Assembly: GCA_937967405.1 (NCBI GenBank)
Contig: CALCJV010000001.1
Location: 1-51,228 of the forward strand
DNA length: 51,228 bases
Direction of reading: 5' to 3'
Source of the DNA: an uncultured Chloroflexales bacterium
GTDB taxonomy: Bacteria; Chloroflexota; Chloroflexia; Chloroflexales; Chloroflexaceae
The first letter of the stretch is position 1. Every line of letters starts with the position of its first letter. The notes under the pieces were generated by a model. It did no database searches. It had not been told where the DNA came from and saw only the letters and a program-made list of their open reading frames with translations. Positions 24,882-33,450 of this stretch are shown piece by piece. Both the position numbers and the translations under genes were made by a program.

Positions 24882-25799
24882 CTACCCCCCGTGCGTGGCG
24901 AGCCAAGCCGTGAGATCGGCGGGTTGGGTAAAGTCGAGCAGAGCCTCGGCGAGGTCGAGGAGTTGGTCACTGCTCAGTGCCTGCACCTGTGCGACTACGT
25001 CATCCGGCAAGGCTCCAAAGCGGCGCGTGAGTTGGCGCAGGGTGACGGCTTCAAGGCCTTGCTCTAAGCCCTGTTGGAGGCCCTGTTGGAGGCCCTGTTG
25101 GAGACCTTGCTCTAAGCCCTGTTGCAGACCCTCCTCGCGCCAGATAGCGAGGATGGGCGGATCAGGCAAGCCGTAGTCTTGTTTGAAGAGCTTACTAGCC
25201 ATTGTTGCAATCTCCTTATCGGTACATAAGAGAAAAAACTCAGTGAGTAATCGTTCGCGGAGTTCGCCACTGCTACTCTCATTGATGCGACGGAGAGCCT
25301 CGCGCAAATCCCGCTCTGGATGGGTGATGGTCGTCTGCCCAATCAATACCGCCAACGTGGGCTTATCTATGGCGAGTAGTTCTTCGGCGGTCATTTGCCA
25401 GAGATGCACCACGCCATACCGCCACGCAATGTGTGCCTGCCCAGTGTGATCGGTGAGGGTGTGCGAGCCGGTATCGTTTGCGCCCGCGCCGCCAAGATAG
25501 ATGACCACGCTGAAGATGGGGATGTTGCGATACTCCAGTGCAATCCGCACATCGTAGTCAAGCATCCGCAGGGGCATTGGGCGGCGGCTGCCGGGTGCCT
25601 GAAACTCGATGTGTAGAATGGTCTCGTGCCCATCGGCGAGGGTTACGAAGAGCACGAGGTCGGTATCCACCTGCTCGGCGAAGGAGAACTCGTCTTTGCG
25701 GGTAGTGACGCGGATAACTTCTGCGCCCAGCAACCACGCGGCAATGACTTCTGGGGTCAGCGCAACCACGCGCTTCAAGGGATGGTCTGTTTCCGGCAT
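24882..25799 (-). CDS. Rpn/YhgA-like PD-(D/E)XK family protein with GLQQG repeats
   Basis: 305 aa. The N-terminal half resembles the Rpn recombination-promoting nuclease/putative transposase group: DTDLVLFVTLADGHETILHIEFQA contains the D...E-x-Q nuclease motif, followed by RMLDYDVRIALEYRNIPIFSVVIYLG. The middle carries GLQQG and GLEQG units (about residues 223-247). The C-terminal LRQLTRRFGALPDDVVAQVQ plus LSSDQLLDLAEALLDF resembles DUF4351. The ATG at 25799 has GGAGG upstream and is preferred over the 312-aa frame. These proteins are often in multiple copies per genome and are not active transposases in most cases. Confidence 0.85.
   Translation of the reverse strand: MPETDHPLKRVVALTPEVIAAWLLGAEVIRVTTRKDEFSFAEQVDTDLVLFVTLADGHETILHIEFQAPGSRRPMPLRMLDYDVRIALEYRNIPIFSVVIYLGGAGANDTGSHTLTDHTGQAHIAWRYGVVHLWQMTAEELLAIDKPTLAVLIGQTTITHPERDLREALRRINESSSGELRERLLTEFFLLCTDKEIATMASKLFKQDYGLPDPPILAIWREEGLQQGLEQGLQQGLQQGLQQGLEQGLEAVTLRQLTRRFGALPDDVVAQVQALSSDQLLDLAEALLDFTQPADLTAWLATHGG
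25060..25135 (-). repeat. 12/15-nt tandem repeat inside the Rpn-like gene
   Basis: Repeated CTGTTGGAGGC- and CTCTAAGCC-type units (plus-strand reading) encode alternating GLQQG and GLEQG. Copies are nearly identical at DNA level, so the tract could expand or contract in frame. Confidence 0.7.
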
Positions 25800-25872
25800 A
25801 CACCGCCCTCCAATCACCATACATAATAGAATTTAGCATGGTACAGTGTAGCACACCCGTAACATGTTCGCA

Positions 25873-26418
25873 TTACATCAGGCGTACTGCGGCCAGACTA
25901 AGGATTGCTGCGAGTCCATCAATGACCAGTTCCCACGTGCGCCCGCGATCATCCGAACGGAGCACTTCGCCAGCATCTGTGCCGGCCCACACAACATCGC
26001 GGTGGTAGTGGGCGAGGGCTAGCACACTGATGTTAGCCACCTGTGCGGCAGGCAGAGCGATGCCTTCCCACAGCAATTCATCATTGACGCGGCGTTCAAT
26101 CCCCAGATAGTCTGGCATCGGAACCGTGCGGAGCTGCACTGGTGGGTTGCCAAGCAGGGTCACTTCGGTGACGGGGGCGGTGGGTGGTTCAGCCTCTGGC
26201 GCAGGGTTCCACGTCTGTCCGCCGTCGTTGCTTCGGAGCACGCCCAGCGGTGTTGCCACCAGCACTGCCAGCGCAGTCTCGGCGGCGATAGCCTGCACCG
26301 CCTGCCCCACTAGTTCATGCCCAATCTTGCGCCATCGCCCCGTTGCCCCCGGATCACTCAAGATCACGAGTCCGTCGGCAGTGCCAATATAAACTAGCCC
26401 GGCTTTTGCCATCGTCAT
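25873..26418 (-). CDS. BNR/Asp-box repeat protein, short
   Basis: 181 aa. Two Asp-box motifs, SNDGGQTW and SDDRGRTWE, plus TADGLVILSDPG, show beta-propeller blades of the BNR/YCF48/VPS10-like type. Only about three blades fit, half of a normal propeller, so it is either a fragment, a subunit that oligomerises, or part of a larger protein in relatives. No signal peptide is visible. Two in-frame ATGs (26418 and 26412) are possible. It is divergent from secA. Confidence 0.65.
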   Translation of the reverse strand: MTMAKAGLVYIGTADGLVILSDPGATGRWRKIGHELVGQAVQAIAAETALAVLVATPLGVLRSNDGGQTWNPAPEAEPPTAPVTEVTLLGNPPVQLRTVPMPDYLGIERRVNDELLWEGIALPAAQVANISVLALAHYHRDVVWAGTDAGEVLRSDDRGRTWELVIDGLAAILSLAAVRLM

Positions 26419-26444
26419 CTCACTTTCTGCTAAGCGGGCAATGG

Positions 26445-26473
26445 TTGCCCTGTTCGTGTCGCTCGGTTATAAT
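26445..26473 (+). promoter_or_regulatory. secA operon promoter
   Basis: TTGCCC (26445-26450, 4/6), a 17-nt spacer and TATAAT (26468-26473, 6/6), giving a leader of about 80 nt to secA. Confidence 0.8.
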
Positions 26474-26559
26474 GAGTCTCATATGTAGTATAAAAGATTG
26501 TGCTATTGCACGCCCTATCTTCGCCTAAGTCTTTGCCCCTACCGCAACAAGGAGGCGTT

Positions 26560-29500
26560 ATGTTTGATAAATTGGTGAGTGGATTACGCAAGCTCACAGG
26601 GGATACGAATGAAAAGGCTGTTAAGCAACTGCAGCCCTATGTGAAAGCCATTAACGAGCTTGAAGATGAGTTCAAGCAGATGAGTGAAGACGAGCTGCGT
26701 GGCCTCACTGCCGAGTTCCGCGAGCGCATCGCCGCTGGTGAAACGCTCGACGATCTGCTGCCGGAAGCCTTTGCCGCAGTGCGCGAAGCCTCGCGCCGCA
26801 CGATTGGCTTGCGCCACTACGACGTGCAGCTGATCGGTGGCATTGTGTTGCATCAAGGCAAGATTGCCGAGATGCGGACGGGTGAAGGCAAGACCCTCGT
26901 GGCTACTCTGCCGCTCTATTTGAATGCGCTTGCAGGCAAAGGTTGCCACCTAATTACGGTGAATGACTATCTGGCGAAGGTTGGTGCAGGCTGGATGGGG
27001 CCAATCTACCACTATCTTGGGTTGAAGGTTGGCTTTATTGCCCATGAATATAGTGCCCTTTATGATCCGGACTATGTTGACCCACATGCCAATCAAGAAG
27101 ATTCGCGCCTCGTTCACTGGCGAGCATGTACACGCCAAGAAGCCTACGCTGCCGATATTACCTATGGCACGAACAACGAGTTCGGCTTCGATTACTTGCG
27201 CGACAATATGGCGATAGAGCCTGAGCGGGTGGTGCAGCGGGAGTTGTTTTTTGCAATTGTGGACGAAGTTGATAATATCTTGATTGATGAAGCCCGCACT
27301 CCGCTCATTATCAGTGGGCCTGCCCAAAAGAGCAGCGATGAGTACAAACGTATGGCCAGTTTGATCCGTCGCCTGCGCTTGAAACGTAGCACCGTCTCGG
27401 AAAAAGACCACAAGCAGGGCATCCCCTACGATGGCGATTATGTGATTGATGAGCGGTCCCGCACAATCTCGCTGACCGAAGCGGGCATCGAGAAGATCGA
27501 GCGAGCACTCGGTATCCCCGCCGATGAGAGCCTCTACGATCCGAAGTATTACGCACTGACCCCGTTCGTTGAGAATGCCCTCCGCGCAGAGTTTATCTTC
27601 CACCGCGACAAAGACTATATGGTCACTCGTGAGGGGGAGGTCTTGATTGTAGATGAGTTTACCGGCCGGCCTATGCCGGGGCGGCGGTGGAGCGACGGGC
27701 TGCATCAGGCGGTGGAAGCTAAAGAGGGGGTAGAGATCAGGAATGAGAATGTTACGATGGCAACAATCACGTTCCAGAACTATTTCCGTATGTATCAGAA
27801 GCTCGCCGGCATGACAGGTACGGCCTACACCGAACGCGAGGAGTTTGGCAAGATTTATAACCTCGATGTGGTGGTAATCCCCACGCACCGGACCATGATC
27901 CGCGAAGATTTCCCCGATCAGGTCTATCGCACCGAAGATGCCAAATTCAAGGCGATTGCCCGTGATGTCAAGGCGTTGCAACAGCTGGGCCGCCCAGTGC
28001 TGATTGGTACAACATCGGTGGAAACCTCTGAGCGGCTCTCGCAGCTGTTCAACAAAGAGGGCATCGCCCACGCGGTCTTGAATGCCAAGCAGCACGAGCG
28101 TGAGGCGTTTATTGTGGCGCAGGCTGGGCGCAAAGGGAAAGTAACCATCGCCACCAATATGGCGGGACGCGGGACGGACATCCTGTTGGGCGGCAATCCC
28201 GATGGCTTGGTGGAAGAAATCCTCGCTGCCGATGGGGTGCGCTTTGAGGAGGCTACCCCTGAACAACGGACTGATGCGTTGCAACGTGCACGGGCAATCA
28301 CCGAAGCCGAACGGCAAGAGGTGATCGCGCTTGGGGGGATGCATGTGATTGGTACGGAACGCCACGAGTCGCGCCGGATTGACAACCAGCTGCGCGGGCG
28401 GGCTGGACGGCAAGGCGACCCCGGCTCGTCACGTTTCTACATCTCGCTTGAGGATGAACTGATGCGGCGATTTGGGCGTTTGGAGATGATCAACAACATT
28501 ATGAAGAATATCTCCGCCGATGACAATCTGCCGGTCGAATCGCGCATGCTGGACAAGGTGATCGAAGGTGCACAAACCCGCGTGGAGGGCTATAACTTCG
28601 ACATCCGCAAGCATACGGTTGAGTTCGATGATGTGATGAATACCCAACGCCAAGTGATCTACGCGGATCGGCGGGCAATCCTGAGTGGGGCTGATATGCA
28701 CGAGCGGGTGCTGGAGATGGTGGGCGAGGAAGTTGCCGCCTTGATCGATGACTACCTGCCCGCTGATGACCACGAGCGTGAACGGTGGGACTATGAAGCT
28801 CTCTTGCGAGCAGTGCAGAGCATTGTTGTGAAGCTGCCGGAAGACTTCACGGTGGCAACCCTCCAGAAGCTGAGCCGAGCCGAGATTGAAGATGCCTTGC
28901 TTACCATCATCGAAGAGGAATATCAGCAGCGTGAAGCGGCCATCACGGCTGAGAATATGCGCTTCATTGAGCGGCGGCTGATGCTCGCGGCGATTGATCG
29001 GCAGTGGATTGACTACCTGACGGCCATGGATGAGCTGCGCCAGACGATCAACTTGCAGGCCTATGCCCAACGCAACCCGTTGGTCGAATTTAAGAAAAGC
29101 TCGTTTGAGATGTTTGCCGAGCTGAAAGACCATATCACCCACGACATTGTCTATCAGATAATTCCTACTTCCTACCGTTACGAGGAGCAACTGCGGGCGA
29201 TTGAGGCGGAGCAGCAACGCCGCCTCGCCGCTGCCCAAGCCTCTGGCGGTTCGAGTGAGACCCAAAACACGGTGGCCAAACGCAAAGCCCCGCGCACCGT
29301 GCAGAAGGAATTCCGCGAGCCGGGCCGCAACGATCCTTGCCCGTGTGGGAGTGGCAAGAAATACAAGCATTGCCACTTGGGGCGACTAGATGAGATCAAG
29401 CATCTGCTTCAGCCAGCGGGCCCATCCGGCACAGGACTAGTGGCGGGTGATGCGCCAGAGGGGGTGGTTACCACTGCACCTGCCACCGCAGCGCGTGGAC

Positions 29501-29583
29501 AGCAAGCTCCCACCAATGGTGCCGTCCCCGCGCCGCAAGGGCGGCGCAAGGGGCATGGGCGTACCCCCGCTAGGAAAGTCTAA
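26560..29583 (+). CDS. secA: Preprotein translocase ATPase SecA
   Basis: 1007 aa from the ATG at 26560, which has AAGGAGG 6 nt upstream; the longer frame to 26500 lacks support. SecA drives post-translational export through SecYEG. Walker A is GEGKT at residues 108-112, the DEAD-type box is DEVDNILIDEARTPL, and the NBD2 motifs GTDILLGGNPDG and QLRGRAGRQGDPGSS are present. The C-terminal zinc-binding CPCGSGKKYKHCH starts near Cys927, followed by an unusual low-complexity tail of about 68 residues rich in Ala, Gly, Pro and Arg. The protein is longer than the usual 840-900 aa. Two small genes follow directly and may be co-transcribed. Confidence 0.97.
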   Translation: MFDKLVSGLRKLTGDTNEKAVKQLQPYVKAINELEDEFKQMSEDELRGLTAEFRERIAAGETLDDLLPEAFAAVREASRRTIGLRHYDVQLIGGIVLHQGKIAEMRTGEGKTLVATLPLYLNALAGKGCHLITVNDYLAKVGAGWMGPIYHYLGLKVGFIAHEYSALYDPDYVDPHANQEDSRLVHWRACTRQEAYAADITYGTNNEFGFDYLRDNMAIEPERVVQRELFFAIVDEVDNILIDEARTPLIISGPAQKSSDEYKRMASLIRRLRLKRSTVSEKDHKQGIPYDGDYVIDERSRTISLTEAGIEKIERALGIPADESLYDPKYYALTPFVENALRAEFIFHRDKDYMVTREGEVLIVDEFTGRPMPGRRWSDGLHQAVEAKEGVEIRNENVTMATITFQNYFRMYQKLAGMTGTAYTEREEFGKIYNLDVVVIPTHRTMIREDFPDQVYRTEDAKFKAIARDVKALQQLGRPVLIGTTSVETSERLSQLFNKEGIAHAVLNAKQHEREAFIVAQAGRKGKVTIATNMAGRGTDILLGGNPDGLVEEILAADGVRFEEATPEQRTDALQRARAITEAERQEVIALGGMHVIGTERHESRRIDNQLRGRAGRQGDPGSSRFYISLEDELMRRFGRLEMINNIMKNISADDNLPVESRMLDKVIEGAQTRVEGYNFDIRKHTVEFDDVMNTQRQVIYADRRAILSGADMHERVLEMVGEEVAALIDDYLPADDHERERWDYEALLRAVQSIVVKLPEDFTVATLQKLSRAEIEDALLTIIEEEYQQREAAITAENMRFIERRLMLAAIDRQWIDYLTAMDELRQTINLQAYAQRNPLVEFKKSSFEMFAELKDHITHDIVYQIIPTSYRYEEQLRAIEAEQQRRLAAAQASGGSSETQNTVAKRKAPRTVQKEFREPGRNDPCPCGSGKKYKHCHLGRLDEIKHLLQPAGPSGTGLVAGDAPEGVVTTAPATAARGQQAPTNGAVPAPQGRRKGHGRTPARKV

Positions 29584-29598
29584 GGAGGACGAGACGTT

Positions 29599-29988
29599 AT
29601 GGCGCGTAAACAACCGCCGCGTAATCCGTATGCGATCCTATCTGGGCCACCCCCGCTGACGGGTGTGCAGCAGGTGGATGATTTCCTGCTGCGCTTCCCC
29701 GTCATCACCCAAATCCGCTTTTTCTATGAAGACTTGCGGAGCATGCGCGAATGGTGGCAGCTGCTCCTACCATTCTTGGGGCTGGTTGCATTGTGGGTCT
29801 ATCGGCGTGAGCGTGAACAGGTACACTATGAGAAGCTAGGGCACCAACTCTTTCAGCAGTTGCTCGAAAAAGAACGGCTTGAGCGAGAGCAGGAAGCTGC
29901 CCGCCAAGCCCAAGTTGCGGCTCGCCAAGCTCAAGCGGAAGCCCTGCAAGCGGCGCGGGCAGCCGCCGCGCAGCGTGGTGTAGGGTAA
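29599..29988 (+). CDS. Single-pass membrane protein with C-terminal coiled coil
   Basis: 129 aa, no recognised family. A proline-containing N-terminus (about 1-25) and an amphipathic part (VDDFLLRFPVITQIRFFYEDL) precede one predicted transmembrane helix (WWQLLLPFLGLVALWVY, about 52-68). A long charged helix follows (KERLEREQEAARQAQ, about 90-125), likely a coiled coil. The ribosome binding site AAGGAGG overlaps the secA stop, so it is probably part of the secA operon. It ends 2 nt before the caspase-like gene, suggesting that the two proteins work together, with this one as a membrane anchor (inference). Confidence 0.7.
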   Translation: MARKQPPRNPYAILSGPPPLTGVQQVDDFLLRFPVITQIRFFYEDLRSMREWWQLLLPFLGLVALWVYRREREQVHYEKLGHQLFQQLLEKERLEREQEAARQAQVAARQAQAEALQAARAAAAQRGVG

Positions 29989-29990
29989 GC

Positions 29991-32000
29991 GTGCTCTCCC
30001 CTGACGAACAGCGTGAACAGCCGTCGCCTGCCCATAATGCATCAGCACTGGGGTCGGGTGAGGCGGCGCAGCTGCTCGCTACCCTAGCGCAAATCCAAGC
30101 CCATCTGGATGGGTTGCAGCATACCGTTGCCACGCTATACCAGATGGTGTTAGCAAGCATGAGCACAGCCTCTGCGCTGCTCGATGCGCCTATGTCAGAG
30201 CTGTCGGCTGGATTGGAAGCAGGGCCACGTGCCCTTGCATCCACGCCGGTGGCAGAGGCTAATCCTGATGCCCTGCCCGTGAGTGTTCCTGACCATCCCC
30301 GCCTAGCTGCATCTGCCCCAGCCCTGACCAAATCCGTTGGGGCGGGCTTGATCTTTCGGGATGCGGCGGCGGTGCAGCAGGAGCTAGAGCTGTACCCCAA
30401 TGGCATCAATGGCGTGACGGGCCAGCCGTTGATTTCGCTGGATACCTTGACCGCTAGCCGCCTTGCGCGAGCAACCGCAGAAAGTGAACGTGAACGCGGT
30501 ATCTATGCCGTGCGCGAAGAACAGACCCACCAACAGCATCTGGGCTTGGTGTTTGGGCTTAGCGAGGATCGGCTTGACGAGAGTCGCTGGGCGATAGTCA
30601 TCCACCGCGACGAGTCGGCGCAGTTGCTTGAAGCCTTGTTCCCACTGATCCAGCACCGTAGTAAGCAGCAGGGCATTACGTTGCCGCCACTGGAGGTGCA
30701 GCCGGATGAGACCTGCGGGCAGTGGCTGGCACGGCGTGTGCCCGATCCGCAGACGGCATGGAATGCCCGCCCGCCGATATTGCTCTACCATACTGGCGAA
30801 AGCAGCAGTGCGTGGCTGCAACGGCACGGCGTAGGGCATGGCGTAGTAGATCCGCGGCGCGGTGTGCCCTACTACCTCTTGCTTGTGGGTCTGCCGGGCG
30901 CAACCCTGAAGCGTGTCCCGCCGCATATCCCTTTTGGGTTTCAGTATGAGCTAGACCTATTCTGGGCGGTGGGACGGCTGTGTTTTACCGATGCGGAGGG
31001 CGAACATTGCCTTAGTGAGTATCGCGCCTATGCCGAGCAGGTGGTGGCCTTTGAGCAGCAGTATGATCCCGATCCCTCGCCCATCCCGCCCAGTCCGGTG
31101 CGCCTGCACGATCCTGCGTATCGGCGGCATTTGGTGCTGTTTGGCACGCGCCACGCCCACGATCCGGCGACCGAGCGCAGTGCGACCGAGCTGATTCTGC
31201 CACTAGCCAATGGTCACAATGGCATTCCACCGATTGCCGAGCGGTTTCACTTTAGTCAGCAACTTTTTTTGGGGGCGCACGCCGATCTTGCAGCCACGCA
31301 CGCCAATCTGCGGGACATCTTGCGCGGGCAGGCACACGGCGGCAAGCCCGCGCTGCTGTTCACGGCTACGCACGGCATCGGGCTGCCTCCAGATGATCCG
31401 CAATTGGTGGCACGGCAGGGCGCACTGCTCTGCCAAGATTGGCAACGCTGGGGCGAGATTGAGCCGCAGCATGCCTTTACTGCCGCTGATCTGCCGCCCG
31501 ATACGGATGTGCGCGGCTTAATTGTGTGCTGTTTTGCGTGTTATGGGGCGGGCTGCCCTGAAGCAGATGAGTTTGTGTTTGCGCTAGCGCAGGATGGCGA
31601 CGCACCCGCCGAACGCCCCATTATTGCCCCCTTCCCGCTGATTAGCAAGCTCAGTCAGCAGTTGCTGGTGCGCGGCGCACTGGCCTTTATTGGGCACGTT
31701 GATCGGGCGTGGACGTACTCTTTCAGTGCCCCCAACGCGCCGGCACAGGTGCAGAGCTTTGAGGATGTCCTCGCCCGTTTGATGGCGGGCAAGCGGGTTG
31801 GCTTCGCAATGGATCAATTCAACCAGCGTCAGGGTACATTTGCTATGCTGCTCAGCAACGAGATCGAGAGTGCGAGCTTTGGCAAGCGGGTTGCCCCCAC
31901 TGAGCTGGGCAAGTTGTGGGCTGCTCGCAATGATGCCCGCAACTACGCCCTGCTCGGTGATCCGGCGGTACGCTTGCCACTCGCGGCAATGGGCCCGTAG
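29991..32000 (+). CDS. Caspase-like clan CD cysteine peptidase (C25/CHAT-like)
   Basis: 669 aa with a GTG start 2 nt after the preceding stop. The N-terminal part has a helical stretch (about 20-65), an Ala/Pro/Ser-rich linker to about 110, and a segment with PNGINGVTGQPL. The C-terminal half has clan CD hallmarks: LLFTATHG with the catalytic His461, and VCCFACYGAGCPEAD with Cys517 as the probable nucleophile (Cys513 and Cys514 are adjacent alternatives). The end reads RNYALLGDPAVRLP, as in gingipain-type C25 and CHAT peptidases. No signal peptide is visible, so it is predicted cytoplasmic. Its substrate and the trigger for activation are unknown. Confidence 0.8.
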   Translation: MLSPDEQREQPSPAHNASALGSGEAAQLLATLAQIQAHLDGLQHTVATLYQMVLASMSTASALLDAPMSELSAGLEAGPRALASTPVAEANPDALPVSVPDHPRLAASAPALTKSVGAGLIFRDAAAVQQELELYPNGINGVTGQPLISLDTLTASRLARATAESERERGIYAVREEQTHQQHLGLVFGLSEDRLDESRWAIVIHRDESAQLLEALFPLIQHRSKQQGITLPPLEVQPDETCGQWLARRVPDPQTAWNARPPILLYHTGESSSAWLQRHGVGHGVVDPRRGVPYYLLLVGLPGATLKRVPPHIPFGFQYELDLFWAVGRLCFTDAEGEHCLSEYRAYAEQVVAFEQQYDPDPSPIPPSPVRLHDPAYRRHLVLFGTRHAHDPATERSATELILPLANGHNGIPPIAERFHFSQQLFLGAHADLAATHANLRDILRGQAHGGKPALLFTATHGIGLPPDDPQLVARQGALLCQDWQRWGEIEPQHAFTAADLPPDTDVRGLIVCCFACYGAGCPEADEFVFALAQDGDAPAERPIIAPFPLISKLSQQLLVRGALAFIGHVDRAWTYSFSAPNAPAQVQSFEDVLARLMAGKRVGFAMDQFNQRQGTFAMLLSNEIESASFGKRVAPTELGKLWAARNDARNYALLGDPAVRLPLAAMGP

Positions 32001-32040
32001 GCAGGTGCGGTGGTAGGGGCAGATGGGCGGCGGCAGCAAA

Positions 32041-32081
32041 GGCAGACCACGAAGAACGCGCAGGACACGCATGACACGAAG
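32041..32081 (+). repeat. Degenerate CACGAAG-type tandem repeat
   Basis: Successive units ACCACGAAG, AACGCGCAGG, ACACGCATG and ACACGAAG have a period of about 9-10 nt. Similar CACGAAG repeats are recalled from other Chloroflexota intergenic DNA, but I did not search. Confidence 0.4.
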
Positions 32082-32252
32082 CAAGCCAAGCACAGGGTCT
32101 CAGGCTGATGAAGCTAGCATCCAAGGGAACGGAAGCGTAAAAACAGGGGTTAGCGCGAAGATCTGTCGGGAACCCCGCTCCATGCCGGATTGCCGCTGCC
32201 TGCTTCTCTTCCTCTTTCGTGCGCTTCGGGACCTTTGGGGCATGGGGTCTGG

Positions 32253-32286
32253 TCGCTTGCACCGCGTTTTACGCGGTGCTATGCGA
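32253..32286. other. Strong intergenic hairpin upstream of the flippase gene
   Basis: GCACCGCG (32259-32266) pairs with CGCGGTGC (32272-32279) around TTTTA, and outer TCGC/GCGA pairs extend it. There is no T tract, so a terminator is less likely than an operator or an RNA-stability element. Confidence 0.45.
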
Positions 32287-32321
32287 GCGTAAGTTTGCAC
32301 CCTGTAAGGAGACTCCCCCAC

Positions 32322-33314
32322 ATGAGCTTCAAGAAACTGCAATCGCGCCTGCTGATTTCGCTTGGCCTAGGATTAAGTGTCGTGCTGATCCTCGCCCTCC
32401 TCAGTGATGCCCAAGCGGTGGGGAGTAGCCTGCAACAGTTCCAGTGGCATCTGTTGCCCCTGATCGTCGGGCTGACGTTGATCAACTACGTGCTGCGCTG
32501 GCTCAAGTGGGATTTCTACCTGCGCTACATGCAGATGCACGAGGGCGTAAGCCCACTTGATAGCGGCTTATTGTTCACCGCTGGAATGGTCATGTCGGTT
32601 ACACCCGGCAAGATCGGCGAAGTGTTCAAATCCTACCTGCTGAAACAGCTGAACCGAACCCCAATCACGGCCTCTGCCCCGATTGTGCTGATGGAACGCC
32701 TTACCGATGGGATTGCCATGCTGCTGCTCATGGGCGTGGGGCTAACGCTCTACCCGCCGGCCCGCCCGCTCTTCTTTGTGCTGGTTGGGCTCACGATAGT
32801 CGGCATTCTGCTGGTGCAGTATCGCTGGCTCTGCGAACACATTCTCACCTACATCGCTCGGCTTCCCTTTGGCCATCGCCTTGCCCCACGCCTCACTACC
32901 ATCTACGAAAGCACCCACCAGTTGCTGGGCTGGCGCATCCTGTTACTCACTACGATCATCAGCGTCATCTCGTGGGGCTGCGAATGTATCGCCTTCTACT
33001 TCGTGCTGGTGGGCTTGGGCGTAGCGGGGACGTGGTTGCTGCTCTGGCAAGCCACGTTCATCTTTGCCGCGAGTACCCTGTTCGGCTTGGTGTCGCTGCT
33101 ACCGGGTGGCTTGGGCACTTCTGAAGTGACTAGTGCCGGATTGTTGGTAACACTGGTTGGGACAGGGGTAGCTGCCGCCACTGCGGCCACGATCCTGATT
33201 CGCTTTGCCACGCTTTGGTTTGGGGTGGGGCTAGGCATCCTTGCGCTGGCGTGGTTTGTGCGTCGCCACCGCCACTTGCGCGGTATTGATCTGAGTGCCG
33301 ATGCCGCCGCATAG
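32322..33314 (+). CDS. Lysylphosphatidylglycerol-synthase-type flippase-like membrane protein
   Basis: 330 aa, about eight transmembrane helices. It belongs to the LPG_synthase_TM/UPF0104 group, identified by LLFTAGMVMSVTPGKIGEVFKSYLL, by APIVLMERLTDGIAMLLLM and by the late FGLVSLLPGGLGTSEVTSAGLL block. Relatives flip or synthesise lipids or act as integral membrane flippases; the catalytic acyl-transfer domain of MprF is absent. AAGGAG lies about 10 nt upstream of the ATG at 32322, which is chosen over a frame open to 32190. Confidence 0.82.
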   Translation: MSFKKLQSRLLISLGLGLSVVLILALLSDAQAVGSSLQQFQWHLLPLIVGLTLINYVLRWLKWDFYLRYMQMHEGVSPLDSGLLFTAGMVMSVTPGKIGEVFKSYLLKQLNRTPITASAPIVLMERLTDGIAMLLLMGVGLTLYPPARPLFFVLVGLTIVGILLVQYRWLCEHILTYIARLPFGHRLAPRLTTIYESTHQLLGWRILLLTTIISVISWGCECIAFYFVLVGLGVAGTWLLLWQATFIFAASTLFGLVSLLPGGLGTSEVTSAGLLVTLVGTGVAAATAATILIRFATLWFGVGLGILALAWFVRRHRHLRGIDLSADAAA

Positions 33315-33349
33315 GTGCAGCCTACAGTGATCCTTGCACCGTCAGAGTG

Positions 33350-33358
33350 TGCTATACT
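33350..33358 (+). promoter_or_regulatory. Extended -10 promoter of the HIT gene
   Basis: TGCTATACT (TGN plus TATACT, 5/6) about 90 nt before the HIT ATG. The TTGCAC just upstream is too close (13-nt spacer) to act as its -35. Confidence 0.5.
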
Positions 33359-33450
33359 TGTGGATATATTGGAGCAGCATTCAACCCGATCCTGCTCAGC
33401 AAAACCTAATTATCCCGCAAGGGAGCATAGCCGCAAGGAGCAGTGTAGCA

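Larger units (their letters stand above)
32001..32321. other. Gene-free interval between the peptidase and flippase genes
   Basis: 321 nt holding a degenerate CACGAAG tandem repeat (about 32041-32081), a strong hairpin (32253-32286) and the ribosome binding site of the next gene. No coding frame with support; frames reaching back from the flippase gene across this stretch are not credible. Confidence 0.6.

Noticed and set aside
24882..25799. Rpn-like gene considered as a mobile element
   Set aside because: No inverted terminal repeats or target-site duplications are visible at its edges; family members are mostly resident genes.
26950..28413. 487-aa frame antisense to secA
   Set aside because: It lies fully opposite the well-conserved secA gene and has no recognisable motif; it is a by-product of codon bias on the other strand.
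28429..29376. 315-aa frame antisense to the end of secA
   Set aside because: Same reason; the sense strand has the SecA motifs and the zinc motif.
32253..32286. Intergenic hairpin considered as a terminator of the peptidase gene
   Set aside because: It has no T tract and lies about 250 nt after the peptidase stop, close to the next gene; kept as a hairpin of unknown function instead.
33334..33358. TTGCAC and TATACT upstream of HIT considered as a -35/-10 pair
   Set aside because: The spacer is only 13 nt; the TGC before TATACT supports an extended -10 instead.
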